Part shown: positions 13,189 through 20,107 of the stretch, one piece after another | Layout: each line of letters starts with the position of its first letter | Position numbering within the stretch: position 1 is the first letter of the stretch | Assembly (NCBI GenBank): GCA_964346955.1 | Contig: CAYFWT010000013.1 | Span: 1-29,022 of the forward strand | Source: CAYFWT01 sp964346955 | GTDB taxonomy: Bacteria > Patescibacteriota > Minisyncoccia > Portnoybacterales > UBA2143 | Reading direction: 5' to 3' | DNA: 29,022 nt | The notes under the pieces: model-generated | Databases searched by the model: none | The model's input: the letters and a program-made list of their open reading frames with translations, nothing else | Told to the model about the DNA's origin: nothing | Position numbers and translations under genes: made by a program

Positions 13189-13917
13189 ATGAAAGATAGA
13201 TTATTAAGATGTGTTAAGTGCAATGAAGTGATTAGCTTGACTCCGTGTGATTTTTCGCCAGGGGAACAACAACGACTCCAGGCAGGAATCTTCTCTATAA
13301 CCGAAGAGGAAAGAGGAAAATTTGAAGAGCGCCATCAAGGCCACCAGTTGGAAAGATTGGAGGTTAGAAGAAATTCTTATGCCAGCGAAGATCCTTGGTC
13401 TGACCCAACCAGGGAAGGATTTTTTGAAGCTACTGATAGCCAAGGGGGAAACTTTGTTGTCAAGCAATGGCGAGAGAAGACTGATGAGCCAATGAGTTAT
13501 GAGTTGGTTGGCCGGGGATGCATTAGAATCGAGAACAAAGAAATAGAAGTTCAGGAAGCTGCTATTAAGGAACAACTCAGATTGGAAGCTCAGGATAGGC
13601 AGCTAGTCATTGATGAGCAAGTCGAAGGCTTTCTCGTCGAACTTCTTAAAGCTCACGCAGGCTTTCTACTCCACAAAAAAAATCCTGAAGGGCAGATGGT
13701 CTTTAATGACAATCCTTTGATGGTTTGGTTCAGATTGAATGAATCATTCTTTTCTCCGATTCTATCCCTTTTGAAGACCATTCTCGGCAAAAGGGAGTAT
13801 CGATTTATCGAGGATTTCGTTGAGCAACATAATGAGTTCAACGATGTCCTAAGTTTGAAAATCAAACGTCGCTTCGAGGTTGTTGCCTTCGAATTCACCA
13901 ATCGCTTAGAAGGCTAA
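13189..13917 (+). CDS. Hypothetical protein with N-terminal CxxC
   Basis: A 242-residue soluble protein I do not recognise. It opens with RCVKCNE (C8, C11) and has a further cysteine in LTPCDF (C20), suggesting a small metal site. A charged region follows with FEERHQGHQLERLEVRRN. A central portion with alternating strands (GGNFVVKQWREKTDEPMSY, then GRGCIRIENKEIEVQ) leads into a largely helical C-terminal half (about 125-242) without membrane segments. The ATG at 13189 is fixed by the strong ribosome binding site TTGGAGGTGG (13173-13182). It is a one-gene unit with its own promoter (13099-13127) and a strong terminator (13929-13957). Codon use and expression signals resemble those of the SPFH and DksA-like genes more than of tsaD or the glycosyltransferase. 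Confidence 0.75.
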   Translation: MKDRLLRCVKCNEVISLTPCDFSPGEQQRLQAGIFSITEEERGKFEERHQGHQLERLEVRRNSYASEDPWSDPTREGFFEATDSQGGNFVVKQWREKTDEPMSYELVGRGCIRIENKEIEVQEAAIKEQLRLEAQDRQLVIDEQVEGFLVELLKAHAGFLLHKKNPEGQMVFNDNPLMVWFRLNESFFSPILSLLKTILGKREYRFIEDFVEQHNEFNDVLSLKIKRRFEVVAFEFTNRLEG

Positions 13918-13928
13918 TTGCAAATTTG

Positions 13929-13957
13929 GCGGGGCTAACCCAAAGGCCCCGCTTTTC
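13929..13957 (+). terminator. Intrinsic terminator of the CxxC protein gene
   Basis: GCGGGGC (13929-13935), loop TAACCCAAAG, GCCCCGC (13946-13952), then TTTTC. A strong GC stem 12 bases after the stop codon. Confidence 0.9.
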
Positions 13958-13959
13958 AT

Positions 13960-13988
13960 TTGACCAAAAAGGAATTTTTGAGTAGGCT
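13960..13988 (+). promoter_or_regulatory. Possible promoter of tRNA-Glu
   Basis: TTGACC (13960-13965), a 17-base spacer, TAGGCT (13983-13988), 12 bases before the tRNA. The -35 is good, the -10 poor. Confidence 0.4.
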
Positions 13989-14000
13989 ATAGAAGAATAA

Positions 14001-14072
14001 GGCCCCGTCGTCTAGTGGTTAGGACCTCAGCTTTTCAAGCTGGTAACAGGGGTTCGACTCCCCTCGGGGCTA
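14001..14072 (+). tRNA. tRNA-Glu (anticodon UUC)
   Basis: GGCCCCG (14001-14007) pairs with CGGGGCT (14065-14071, one G-U pair), with discriminator A. The anticodon arm CAGCTTTTCAAGCTG carries TTC, and the T arm is CAGGGGTTCGACTCCCCT. CCA is not encoded. Confidence 0.95.
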
Positions 14073-14076
14073 CTAA

Positions 14077-14099
14077 TAGTTCGACAAGCTCACTATAAA
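14077..14099. repeat. 23-base dispersed repeat, copy 1
   Basis: TAGTTCGACAAGCTCACTAT and the three following bases (AAA) recur exactly, in inverted orientation, at 21271-21293. It lies between tRNA-Glu and the glycosyltransferase start. Confidence 0.85.
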
Positions 14100-14105
14100 T
14101 TTTTT

Positions 14106-15677
14106 ATGCTCCCTAAGGAAAAGTATTATTTAAAGATAGGCAAGACAACTGATTTGAAAAGCCCGAAAGAAAGAATACTCTATCGGGCTTTTGAGCTTTT
14201 ACCAGGGACTTTAGCTTGGCTAACGCTTATCAGCGTTATTTTTTTATCTTGGCTTAAGCCAGTTTTGATAGCCCTTTTTATTATTGCCTTTGATGTCCAT
14301 TGGTTACTTAAAACTATTTATCTTTCTCTTCATTTAAGAGCCAGTTATTCTCAAATGAAAAAAAATTTGGCCATTGATTGGTTAGGGAAATTGAAATCTC
14401 TTCCTGGGAAAAATTGGCAGAATATCCATCACTTGGTTATCTTGCCAAGATATAAGGAGCCTTTGGAGGTGGTCCGAGCAACTTTCCAAGCGATTGCTAA
14501 TTCAGCCTATCCTAAAGATAAAATGATGGTTGTTTTAGCTATGGAAGAACGAACTATCGAGACAGGTAAAAAAGTAGCCCAAGCCATTGAAAAAGAATTT
14601 GGCAGTAAGTTCTATAAATTTCTGATTACCGTCCACCCCCAAGATATTATTGGGGAACTAGCTGGTAAGGGATCTAACTCTACTTGGGCAGCCAGACAAG
14701 TCAAAAAGGAGATCATTGACCCCTTAGGAATTCCTTACCAAGATATTATTGTTTCTTGTTTTGATATTGATACCCGGGTCTATCCTCAATATTTTTCTTG
14801 TTTAACTTATTATTATTTGACAGCCAAGAAACCAACTCAGTCTAGTTATCAACCAATTCCTATTTATAACAACAACATCTGGCGGGCGCCTTGTATTTCC
14901 CGGGTAGTGGCTACCTCAGGAACCTTTTGGCAAATGATGCAACAACAGCGGCCAGAACGACTTTCAACTTTTTCTTCTCAGTCGATTAGTTTTCAAACTT
15001 TAGTTGAAGTGGATTTTTGGCCAACCAATATGGTTTCCGAAGATTCCCGTATTTTCTGGCAAAATTTACTTTTTTATAATGGTAATTACCGAACTGTTCC
15101 TTTGTATTATCCGGTCTCCATGGATGCAAATCTAGCGCCCACTTTCTTTAAAACAGCTATCAATATTTACAAGCAACAGCGACGCTGGGGTTGGGGAGTA
15201 GAGAATATCCCCTTTTTGTTTTTCGGATTTTATAAAGATACTCAAGGTAAGATTCCTTGGCGAAAAAAACTCCGTTGGATTTTGATTCAATTAGAAGGTT
15301 TTTGGTCCTGGGCAACTAATGCTTTGCTTATATTTCTTTTAGGTTGGCTGCCTTTGTTTTTGGGTGGTCATAAATTTAACATCACTCTTTTATCTTATAA
15401 TTTGCCTCGAGTGACCCGAACTTTAATGACTTTAGCTATGGTTGGTTTAATTGGTTCGGCAATTTATAGCACTTTACTTTTACCTCGGCGGCCTAAAGAA
15501 TATGGCTTGATTAAGAACTTGTTTAAGGATTTAAGTATGGTTGTTCAATGGGTTTTACTGCCTTTCACCATTCTTATTTTTGGCTGCCTGCCTGGCTTAG
15601 ACAGCCAGACCAGATTAATGTTGGGTAAATATATGGGTTTTTGGGTCACTCCCAAGAAGGCAAGAAGCTACGGCTGA
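14106..15677 (+). CDS. Membrane glycosyltransferase, family 2 (cellulose/hyaluronan synthase-like)
   Basis: A 523-residue processive-type GT2 enzyme. Two N-terminal membrane helices lie around residues 33-75. The catalytic domain contains LVILPRYKEPLEVV, the acidic SCFDIDTR (DxD-type, about 216-222), SEDSRIFWQ (general-base region, about 309-317) and KQQRRWGWG (the QxxRW motif, about 355-363). At least three C-terminal helices follow (about 395-500). Known: such proteins transfer a sugar from a nucleotide sugar to a growing chain or lipid at the cytoplasmic face of the membrane. Sugar and product cannot be told. No PilZ domain or partner subunit is seen. It begins right after tRNA-Glu with no evident ribosome binding site and ends with TGA. 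Confidence 0.87.
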   Translation: MLPKEKYYLKIGKTTDLKSPKERILYRAFELLPGTLAWLTLISVIFLSWLKPVLIALFIIAFDVHWLLKTIYLSLHLRASYSQMKKNLAIDWLGKLKSLPGKNWQNIHHLVILPRYKEPLEVVRATFQAIANSAYPKDKMMVVLAMEERTIETGKKVAQAIEKEFGSKFYKFLITVHPQDIIGELAGKGSNSTWAARQVKKEIIDPLGIPYQDIIVSCFDIDTRVYPQYFSCLTYYYLTAKKPTQSSYQPIPIYNNNIWRAPCISRVVATSGTFWQMMQQQRPERLSTFSSQSISFQTLVEVDFWPTNMVSEDSRIFWQNLLFYNGNYRTVPLYYPVSMDANLAPTFFKTAINIYKQQRRWGWGVENIPFLFFGFYKDTQGKIPWRKKLRWILIQLEGFWSWATNALLIFLLGWLPLFLGGHKFNITLLSYNLPRVTRTLMTLAMVGLIGSAIYSTLLLPRRPKEYGLIKNLFKDLSMVVQWVLLPFTILIFGCLPGLDSQTRLMLGKYMGFWVTPKKARSYG

Positions 15678-15680
15678 CCT

Positions 15681-15696
15681 CTCAGTGGTCACTGAG
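15681..15696. repeat. Small palindrome after glycosyltransferase gene
   Basis: CTCAGTG, GT, CACTGAG: a 7-bp inverted repeat with a 2-base centre, four bases after the stop. The centre is too tight for a typical terminator; it may be an element remnant or a binding site. Confidence 0.4.
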
Positions 15697-15715
15697 GAAC
15701 TGCTCCTGGGTAAAT

Positions 15716-15762
15716 AAAAAAGCCGGGAAATGAGTTTGGTTGATTTATAATGAATCCCGGCT
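15716..15762 (-). terminator. Intrinsic terminator of the DksA/TraR-like gene
   Basis: On the minus strand AGCCGGG (15762-15756) pairs with CCCGGCT (15727-15721), followed by TTTTT (15720-15716). The loop is long (28 bases). It lies 17 bases beyond the stop. Confidence 0.75.
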
Positions 15763-15778
15763 CGAGAGAAAGAAAGAC

Positions 15779-16168
15779 TCATCTAATGGAAGAGTTCTTT
15801 TCATTTTTACAAGGGACGCATAGAGTGGTCTGGGGGACAGCTTCAAGTCGACCTATCGGGATTGGATCTCCGCACTCGCAGCAAATTCCGTAAGTGCCTT
15901 CTGCAATCCGCCGTAAAGCTTGATTGCATTTGTCTATGCACTTTTGCAGGGTTCCTCTTCTCTTCTCCATTACTTCTTCTTCTCCGTTGTCTATGCAGTC
16001 AGCAATATGGCTTGAAGTAGCGACAGGATTTGCCTTAAGCACTTCGATAGATCGTTCGTCGGTTTGCTCGAGCTGCTTTTCAAATTTCCTCCTTTCTCTG
16101 AGCAGTCTCCTTCTGAGATTTTTTCGCTCAATCTCTCCTAGCTTAACTCTAGCCGCTTTCTCTTCCAT
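15779..16168 (-). CDS. DksA/TraR family C4 zinc-finger protein
   Basis: A 129-residue protein. A basic, coiled-coil-forming N-terminal half (KNLRRRLLRERRKFEKQLEQ) is followed by EEEVMEKRRGTLQKCIDKCNQALRRIAEGTYG, typical of DksA/TraR/YteA proteins. The zinc finger is CxxC-x17-CxxC (C96, C99, C117, C120) in CCECGDPIPIGRLEAVPQTT. Known: relatives bind RNA polymerase through the secondary channel and alter promoter choice, often with ppGpp. The acidic tip residues of true DksA cannot be assigned with certainty, so I keep the family name. The ATG at 16168 follows AAAGGAGGG at a good distance; a GTG three bases earlier is the alternative. It has its own promoter (16228-16256) and terminator. Confidence 0.88.
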   Translation of the reverse strand: MEEKAARVKLGEIERKNLRRRLLRERRKFEKQLEQTDERSIEVLKANPVATSSHIADCIDNGEEEVMEKRRGTLQKCIDKCNQALRRIAEGTYGICCECGDPIPIGRLEAVPQTTLCVPCKNEKNSSIR

Positions 16169-16227
16169 CACTGTTCCCTCCTTTGCCTTTTTGAGATTTG
16201 TTAATGTTTCTTCCCTCTCCTCTTTTT

Positions 16228-16256
16228 AATTTAAACTAATAAATTATTTTCGTCAA
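16228..16256 (-). promoter_or_regulatory. Promoter of the DksA/TraR-like gene
   Basis: On the minus strand TTGACG (16256-16251), a 17-base spacer, TAAATT (16233-16228). The leader would be about 55 bases and purine-rich. Confidence 0.72.
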
Positions 16257-16279
16257 CCCTATCTTTAAAAAGTATTGGT

Positions 16280-18361
16280 TTATTCCAGATGGATATTTTT
16301 TTGAAATTCTTTTAATTTACTTTCCAGCGTCGAATTAAACAAATTATTTTCTAAGATTTTTTTGGCCGCCTCTCTGGTTTTTCTAACCAAATTCAAATCA
16401 CTTAAAGAAGCCATGGTTAAATCAGGTAGTCCCCACTGACGAGTTCCCGTGAAGTCGCCTGGTCCTCGAATTTTTAAATCTTTTTCCGCTAATTCAAAGC
16501 CATCTTTAGCTTTTAAGACAGCTTTTAATCTTTGATGGGTTTTTTTAGCCATTGAGTCAGTAAAGAGAAGACAATAAGATTGTTCAGTGCCTCGGCCAAT
16601 CCGGCCACGGAATTGATGCAATTGAGCCAAGCCAAATCGGTCAGCTCCTTCAATCATCATTACCGTGGCATTGGGAATATCGATGCCTACTTCAACTACT
16701 GAAGTAGAGACTAAAATATTTGTTTGGTTATTTTTAAACTTTTTCATAATCTCTTCTTTTTCTTTGGCTTTGAGCTTACCATGAAGCATAGCAATTTTAA
16801 ATTTAGGGAAGACTTTAGAAGACAGTTTTTCATACTCTTGAGTGACTGATTTTACCTCTAATTTTTCTGATTCGTCAATTAAGGGGCAGATGACAAAGAC
16901 CTGCCTCTTTTGTTTTATCTGGTCTTTGATGAAGTTATAAGCTTTCTTGCGGTTAGCTGGCGCCACAATCTCAGTAATAATTTTTTGTCTGCCTTTGGGC
17001 ATTTCTTTTAAAAGAGAAATATCTAAGTCACCATAGATGGTTAAAGCCAGAGTGCGAGGAATTGGTGTGGCCGTCATGGAAAGTAAATGAGGAAGAGTGG
17101 GTAAGCCATCTTCTATTTGATAAATTTTTCTTTGAAGAGCTGCTCGTTGAGCCACCCCAAAACGATGTTGCTCATCAACAATAGCCAAAGCTAATTTTTT
17201 GAAAGTTAGTCCTTCTTGGATTAAGGCGTGAGTGCCAATAAGGATATCTATTTTCCCTCGGCTGATTTTCTTTTTAAGTAGGTGACGAGTAATCGTTGTA
17301 TTGGTATTAGTAATATTATCAGAGCTAGTCAATAAACTAATCTTCAATTTAGATTTTGTAAGCAAATCTTTAAAAGTCTGAAAATGCTGTTTGGCCAAAA
17401 TTTCCGTGGGAGCCATTAAAGCCACTTGATAGCCAGCTTTGGTCGTCTCTAAGGCAGCCATCATCGCTACCACTGTTTTGCCTGAGCCAACATCGCCATT
17501 AAGCAGTCGATTCATCGGCCTTCCTTTAGTTAAATCCTGAAAAATTTCCCAAGCAGCTAGGCGTTGGTCATCGGTTAATTTAAAAGGCAAGCTTTTAACA
17601 AAAGATTTAATTAGTTTTTGATTAAAGGGAATAGGCGGAGCTTTTTCTTGATTTATTTTTTGTCTTTGTCGAAGAACATTTAACTGAATTAGAAAAAGTT
17701 CATCAAAAGCTAAACGCTCCCGGGCTGCTTGGGCTAAAGAAGCATTAGCTGGGAAATGAATCTGTTTAATTGCTTCAGTCAGATTCATCAATTTAAATTC
17801 CCCTTTGATTGGCATAGGCAAGAAGTCAGTTATTTTATCGGCCAAAGGTAAAAGAGGTTTAATTAAATAACGAAGATAGCGGGAACTTAAACCAGCTGTT
17901 TCATGATAGACCGGGACAAGGCGACCAGTGTGGGTAGTTTCTTTTTGTGGCTTAACTACTTCATAAGCAGGGTTGGAAAGACAAAGCGTCTTTCCAGCAA
18001 AAGCAACTTTACCAGCCAGGTTAGCAATCTTTCCTTGGCGGAGGGTGCGGACTAAATAAGGTTGGTTAAACCAGACCGCCCTGATAGTGCCTGTTTTGTC
18101 TTCGATGATTGCTTCAACTATAGTCATTTTTCGCCAGGGAGTTCGAGTTAAACCAATCTCAGAAATCTTCCCACAAATAGTCACCAGCTGGCCTAGTTGT
18201 AATTGACTAATCGGGGTAAGTTGGCTGAAGTCATCATAGCGATGAGGAAAATGAAAAAATAGGTCCCGAATAGTTTTTATTTTCAGCTTATGAAGCTTTC
18301 TTAAATAAAGGGGACCTACTTTTTTTAGTTGTTCAATTTTAGTCTCTAAGGTTAGGGTCAT
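16280..18361 (-). CDS. recG: ATP-dependent DNA helicase RecG
   Basis: A 693-residue superfamily 2 helicase, full length for the family. It regresses stalled forks and processes recombination intermediates. Seen in order: the N-terminal wedge with an OB fold (QLGQLVTICGKISE, residues about 55-150); Walker A GDVGSGKTVVAMMAA (about 288); LMAPTEILAKQHF; DEQH box IVDEQHRFGVAQR (about 390); SMTATPIPRTLAL; and, in the second RecA-like domain, STSVVEVGIDIPNATVM and FRGRIGRGTEQSYC. The TRG-like C-terminus contains KIRGPGDFTGTRQWG. The ATG at 18361 is taken over a TTG at 18376; the ribosome binding site is weak either way. The gene starts 21 bases after tRNA-Arg on the same strand. Confidence 0.97.
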   Translation of the reverse strand: MTLTLETKIEQLKKVGPLYLRKLHKLKIKTIRDLFFHFPHRYDDFSQLTPISQLQLGQLVTICGKISEIGLTRTPWRKMTIVEAIIEDKTGTIRAVWFNQPYLVRTLRQGKIANLAGKVAFAGKTLCLSNPAYEVVKPQKETTHTGRLVPVYHETAGLSSRYLRYLIKPLLPLADKITDFLPMPIKGEFKLMNLTEAIKQIHFPANASLAQAARERLAFDELFLIQLNVLRQRQKINQEKAPPIPFNQKLIKSFVKSLPFKLTDDQRLAAWEIFQDLTKGRPMNRLLNGDVGSGKTVVAMMAALETTKAGYQVALMAPTEILAKQHFQTFKDLLTKSKLKISLLTSSDNITNTNTTITRHLLKKKISRGKIDILIGTHALIQEGLTFKKLALAIVDEQHRFGVAQRAALQRKIYQIEDGLPTLPHLLSMTATPIPRTLALTIYGDLDISLLKEMPKGRQKIITEIVAPANRKKAYNFIKDQIKQKRQVFVICPLIDESEKLEVKSVTQEYEKLSSKVFPKFKIAMLHGKLKAKEKEEIMKKFKNNQTNILVSTSVVEVGIDIPNATVMMIEGADRFGLAQLHQFRGRIGRGTEQSYCLLFTDSMAKKTHQRLKAVLKAKDGFELAEKDLKIRGPGDFTGTRQWGLPDLTMASLSDLNLVRKTREAAKKILENNLFNSTLESKLKEFQKNIHLE

Positions 18362-18381
18362 TAAATTTATTCTCAAGATAG

Positions 18382-18454
18382 TGCGCCCAGTAGGAGTCGA
18401 ACCTACGACCTCTTCCTCCGCAGGGAAACGCTCTATCCACTGAGCTATGGGCGC
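18382..18454 (-). tRNA. tRNA-Arg (anticodon GCG)
   Basis: Read on the minus strand: acceptor GCGCCCA / TGGGCGC, D arm GCTCAGTGGATAGAGC, anticodon stem TTTCC / GGAAG around loop CTGCGGA (anticodon GCG), T arm GTAGGTTCGACTCCTAC, discriminator A. CCA is not encoded. GCG would read CGC directly; most bacteria use an ACG anticodon converted to inosine for the CGN box. Confidence 0.93.
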
Positions 18455-18462
18455 TTAACATA

Positions 18463-19005
18463 TCAAAATCTTAAACTCCGAGCTAAACTATCAATTAGAG
18501 ACTCTTCTTGTTTTTTTTCGGGCAAATATTTAATTAGGATTCGTCTCACTTCAGTTGGGTTCTCTTCCCCTAAGGGAATTTTGATATAGGGCATAATTAT
18601 TTTTTTGCTCTGTAAGCTGACTTCTTTTACCTCTGGTGGATTATAGAAAATCCAGAATGATTTTAAATTGTCAAAATTATAAATAGTTTTATCAATTTTG
18701 ATGCCCTGGGAAGTAATGACTAGCTGGATGACTTTCGGTTTTTTTAGGGCATAAGTAGTTATCGAAAAATAACTTAAGCCAATCAAGAGAGCAAAAATAA
18801 TATTTTTAGTTAAGAGAGCCCAAAGGAATAATCCAGTAGCGATTAAGCCAGTGATGAGGAACCAGGATTTGCTCTTGCTATATTGAGTAAATTCTGGAGC
18901 AGACCATTCGAGATGACTTTTTGCTTTCTTTGGCTGGCTTTTTTCTCGGGCGGCTTGTTTCTCTTCTGACTTGTTTTTTTCTTTAAGGTTGATGATATTG
19001 ACCAT
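18463..19005 (-). CDS. Small two-helix membrane protein with C-terminal PH-like domain; function unknown
   Basis: A 180-residue protein. A charged, lysine-rich N-terminus (KEKNKSEEKQAAREKSQPKK) is followed by HLEWSAPEFTQYSKSKSW, then two hydrophobic helices (about 48-66 and 69-87) with a very short turn. A C-terminal part of about 85 residues alternates strands (VIQLVITSQGIKIDKTIYNF, then LKSFWIFYNPPEVKEVSL) as in bacterial PH-like or DUF304-type domains anchored by a helical hairpin. I recognise the overall design but no named family with certainty. The ATG at 19005 lies immediately before the 3' end of tRNA-Ser(UGA); a recessed ribosome binding site is not visible. tRNA-Arg follows nine bases downstream and is probably co-transcribed. 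Confidence 0.7.
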   Translation of the reverse strand: MVNIINLKEKNKSEEKQAAREKSQPKKAKSHLEWSAPEFTQYSKSKSWFLITGLIATGLFLWALLTKNIIFALLIGLSYFSITTYALKKPKVIQLVITSQGIKIDKTIYNFDNLKSFWIFYNPPEVKEVSLQSKKIIMPYIKIPLGEENPTEVRRILIKYLPEKKQEESLIDSLARSLRF

Positions 19006-19006
19006 G

Positions 19007-19093
19007 CGGCGAGAGAGGGATTCGAACCCCCGGTACCCTTTCGGATACAGCGGTTTTCAAGACCGCCCCGTTCGTCCACTCCGGCATCTCGCC
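19007..19093 (-). tRNA. tRNA-Ser (anticodon UGA)
   Basis: A type II tRNA of 87 bases. On the minus strand the acceptor GGCGAGA (19093-19087) pairs with TCTCGCC at the 3' end, with discriminator G. The anticodon stem-loop is GCGGTCTTGAAAACCGC (TGA). A long variable arm follows, and the T arm contains GGGGGTTCGAATCCCTC. CCA is not encoded. Confidence 0.95.
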
Positions 19094-19145
19094 ATGATGT
19101 TATTATTAAATTGTAACCACTACTTTAATATAAAGCCAAGCGCCA

Positions 19146-19170
19146 GTTCGTCCACTCCGGCATCTCGCCA
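19146..19170 (-). pseudogene. Duplicated 5' fragment of tRNA-Ser(UGA)
   Basis: The 25 bases at 19146-19170 repeat exactly those at 19070-19094, the first 24 bases of tRNA-Ser(UGA) plus one flanking base. The copy lies upstream in the same orientation, between the two serine tRNA genes, 11 bases from the 3' end of tRNA-Ser(GCU). No rest of the tRNA follows it. Confidence 0.85.
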
Positions 19171-19181
19171 GTTTTAAGCTG

Positions 19182-19269
19182 CGGAGGAGGTGGGACTCGA
19201 ACCCACAAACCGCTTTTTACACGGTTACAGTTTAGCAAACTGCTGCCTTACCATTCGGCGCACTCCTCC
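19182..19269 (-). tRNA. tRNA-Ser (anticodon GCU)
   Basis: A type II tRNA of 88 bases. The acceptor GGAGGAG (19269-19263) pairs with CTCCTCC, discriminator G. The anticodon arm CAGTTTGCTAAACTG gives GCT, a long variable arm follows, and the T arm is GTGGGTTCGAGTCCCAC. CCA is not encoded. It has its own promoter just upstream. Confidence 0.95.
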
Positions 19270-19279
19270 TTGTTTTTTC

Positions 19280-19308
19280 ACTTTACCATTTTATCAGCCA
19301 ATAGTCAA
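19280..19308 (-). promoter_or_regulatory. Promoter of the serine tRNA pair
   Basis: On the minus strand TTGACT (19308-19303), a 17-base spacer, TAAAGT (19285-19280), 11 bases before tRNA-Ser(GCU). It probably drives both serine tRNAs and the genes behind them. Confidence 0.72.
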
Positions 19309-19309
19309 T

Positions 19310-19972
19310 TTACCCTTTCGCCACCACCAGTCCCCAAATCTCTTTTGGCTTGAGTGATTTGAGCGTCTTGGCGCACTCTTTTAAAGTAGCTCCAGTGGTG
19401 GAAATATCATCAACTAAAATGATGGTTTTGTTGAATAGGGATAGTCCTTGCCAAGCAGGGACTGTCCCTATCTCGAAGGCTTTTTTGATATTGGCCTTTC
19501 TTTCTGGAGGGCTTTTAATTTGCACCTGGGGCAAACCATATCTTGTTCGGACTAAGAAATTATTAATTAAAGGAATCCTTAATTCTTGACTGACCACTTT
19601 AGCTAAGAGTTCGGCTTGATTAAACCCCCGCCAACGTAATCGTTTTTTATGCAGAGGCACCGGAATCAAAAAAGTGTCCTTTTTAACTGTCTTTGGCCAA
19701 GTGATCAATTTTTTAATCATCAATTTCCCCAGCGGTTTAGCTAACTCTTTAATAAAATCATATTTGTATCGATGGATAGCTTGTTTAACTAATGGATAGT
19801 CGTAATCACTAGCGGTGATTAGACCAGTAAGAGGAGATTTTTGCCTGAATTTAGTTAGCTGTTCTCTATTTAAGGGGACTTGTTTGAGGCAGGAAAAACA
19901 GATAAATTCTCCCTCTCGATGACAACCAAGGCAATGGATAGGGAAAAATAAGTCAAGGATAAATTTTCGCAT
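19310..19972 (-). CDS. comF: ComF family phosphoribosyltransferase-like protein
   Basis: A 220-residue protein. It begins with a double-zinc-ribbon-like part, FFPIHCLGCHREGEFICFSC (CxxC-x9-CxxC), followed by the phosphoribosyltransferase domain: YDYPLVKQAIHRYKYDF, IPVPLHKKRLRWRGFNQAELLA, and the PRPP loop ILVDDISTTGATLKEC. Known: ComF acts in DNA uptake in naturally competent bacteria, probably handling single-stranded DNA inside the cell; related GntX proteins are widespread. Its position divergent from the pilus operon supports a role in competence. Odd: a GGGACAGTCCCT palindrome is inserted in frame (19436-19470), encoding GTVPAWQGLSL just before the PRPP loop. The ATG at 19972 has no ribosome binding site. 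Confidence 0.92.
   Translation of the reverse strand: MRKFILDLFFPIHCLGCHREGEFICFSCLKQVPLNREQLTKFRQKSPLTGLITASDYDYPLVKQAIHRYKYDFIKELAKPLGKLMIKKLITWPKTVKKDTFLIPVPLHKKRLRWRGFNQAELLAKVVSQELRIPLINNFLVRTRYGLPQVQIKSPPERKANIKKAFEIGTVPAWQGLSLFNKTIILVDDISTTGATLKECAKTLKSLKPKEIWGLVVAKG
19436..19470. repeat. Palindromic repeat inside comF
   Basis: TAGGGATAGTCCTTGC (19436-19451), loop CAA, GCAGGGACTGTCCCTA (19455-19470): a 16-bp hairpin with two mismatches. It is of the same family as the tsaD insertion and the pilD leader hairpin. Confidence 0.82.
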
Positions 19973-20056
19973 AATTTAATTATTAGAACAATAAATTTAA
20001 ATTTAAATTTAACTTTTTCTTTAATTAAACTTAACCAACTGTGGATATCTTTTTTT

Positions 20057-20084
20057 TTGAATAGTCTCTTAATTATGATATACT
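20057..20084 (+). promoter_or_regulatory. Promoter of the type IV pilus operon
   Basis: TTGAAT (20057-20062), a 16-base spacer, TATACT (20079-20084). Transcription would begin about 17 bases before the pilM ATG; the leader has no Shine-Dalgarno sequence. The rest of the 135-base divergent region is AT-rich, with an AAATTT triplicate around 19990-20010. Confidence 0.6.
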
Positions 20085-20107
20085 ATAATTAATTTAGGCC
20101 AAAAACA

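Noticed and set aside
13204..13575. Minus-strand open frame opposite the CxxC protein gene
   Set aside because: No start signal; the plus-strand gene has promoter, ribosome binding site and terminator.
19070..19170. Prophage or integrative element attachment sites flanking an insert
   Set aside because: Only 51 bases lie between the copies and no integrase is in the window; kept only as a possible scar.
20035..20050. TGTGGATAT resembling a DnaA box near pilM, in an AT-rich region
   Set aside because: Only one near-match, no cluster, no dnaA or dnaN nearby; not an origin.
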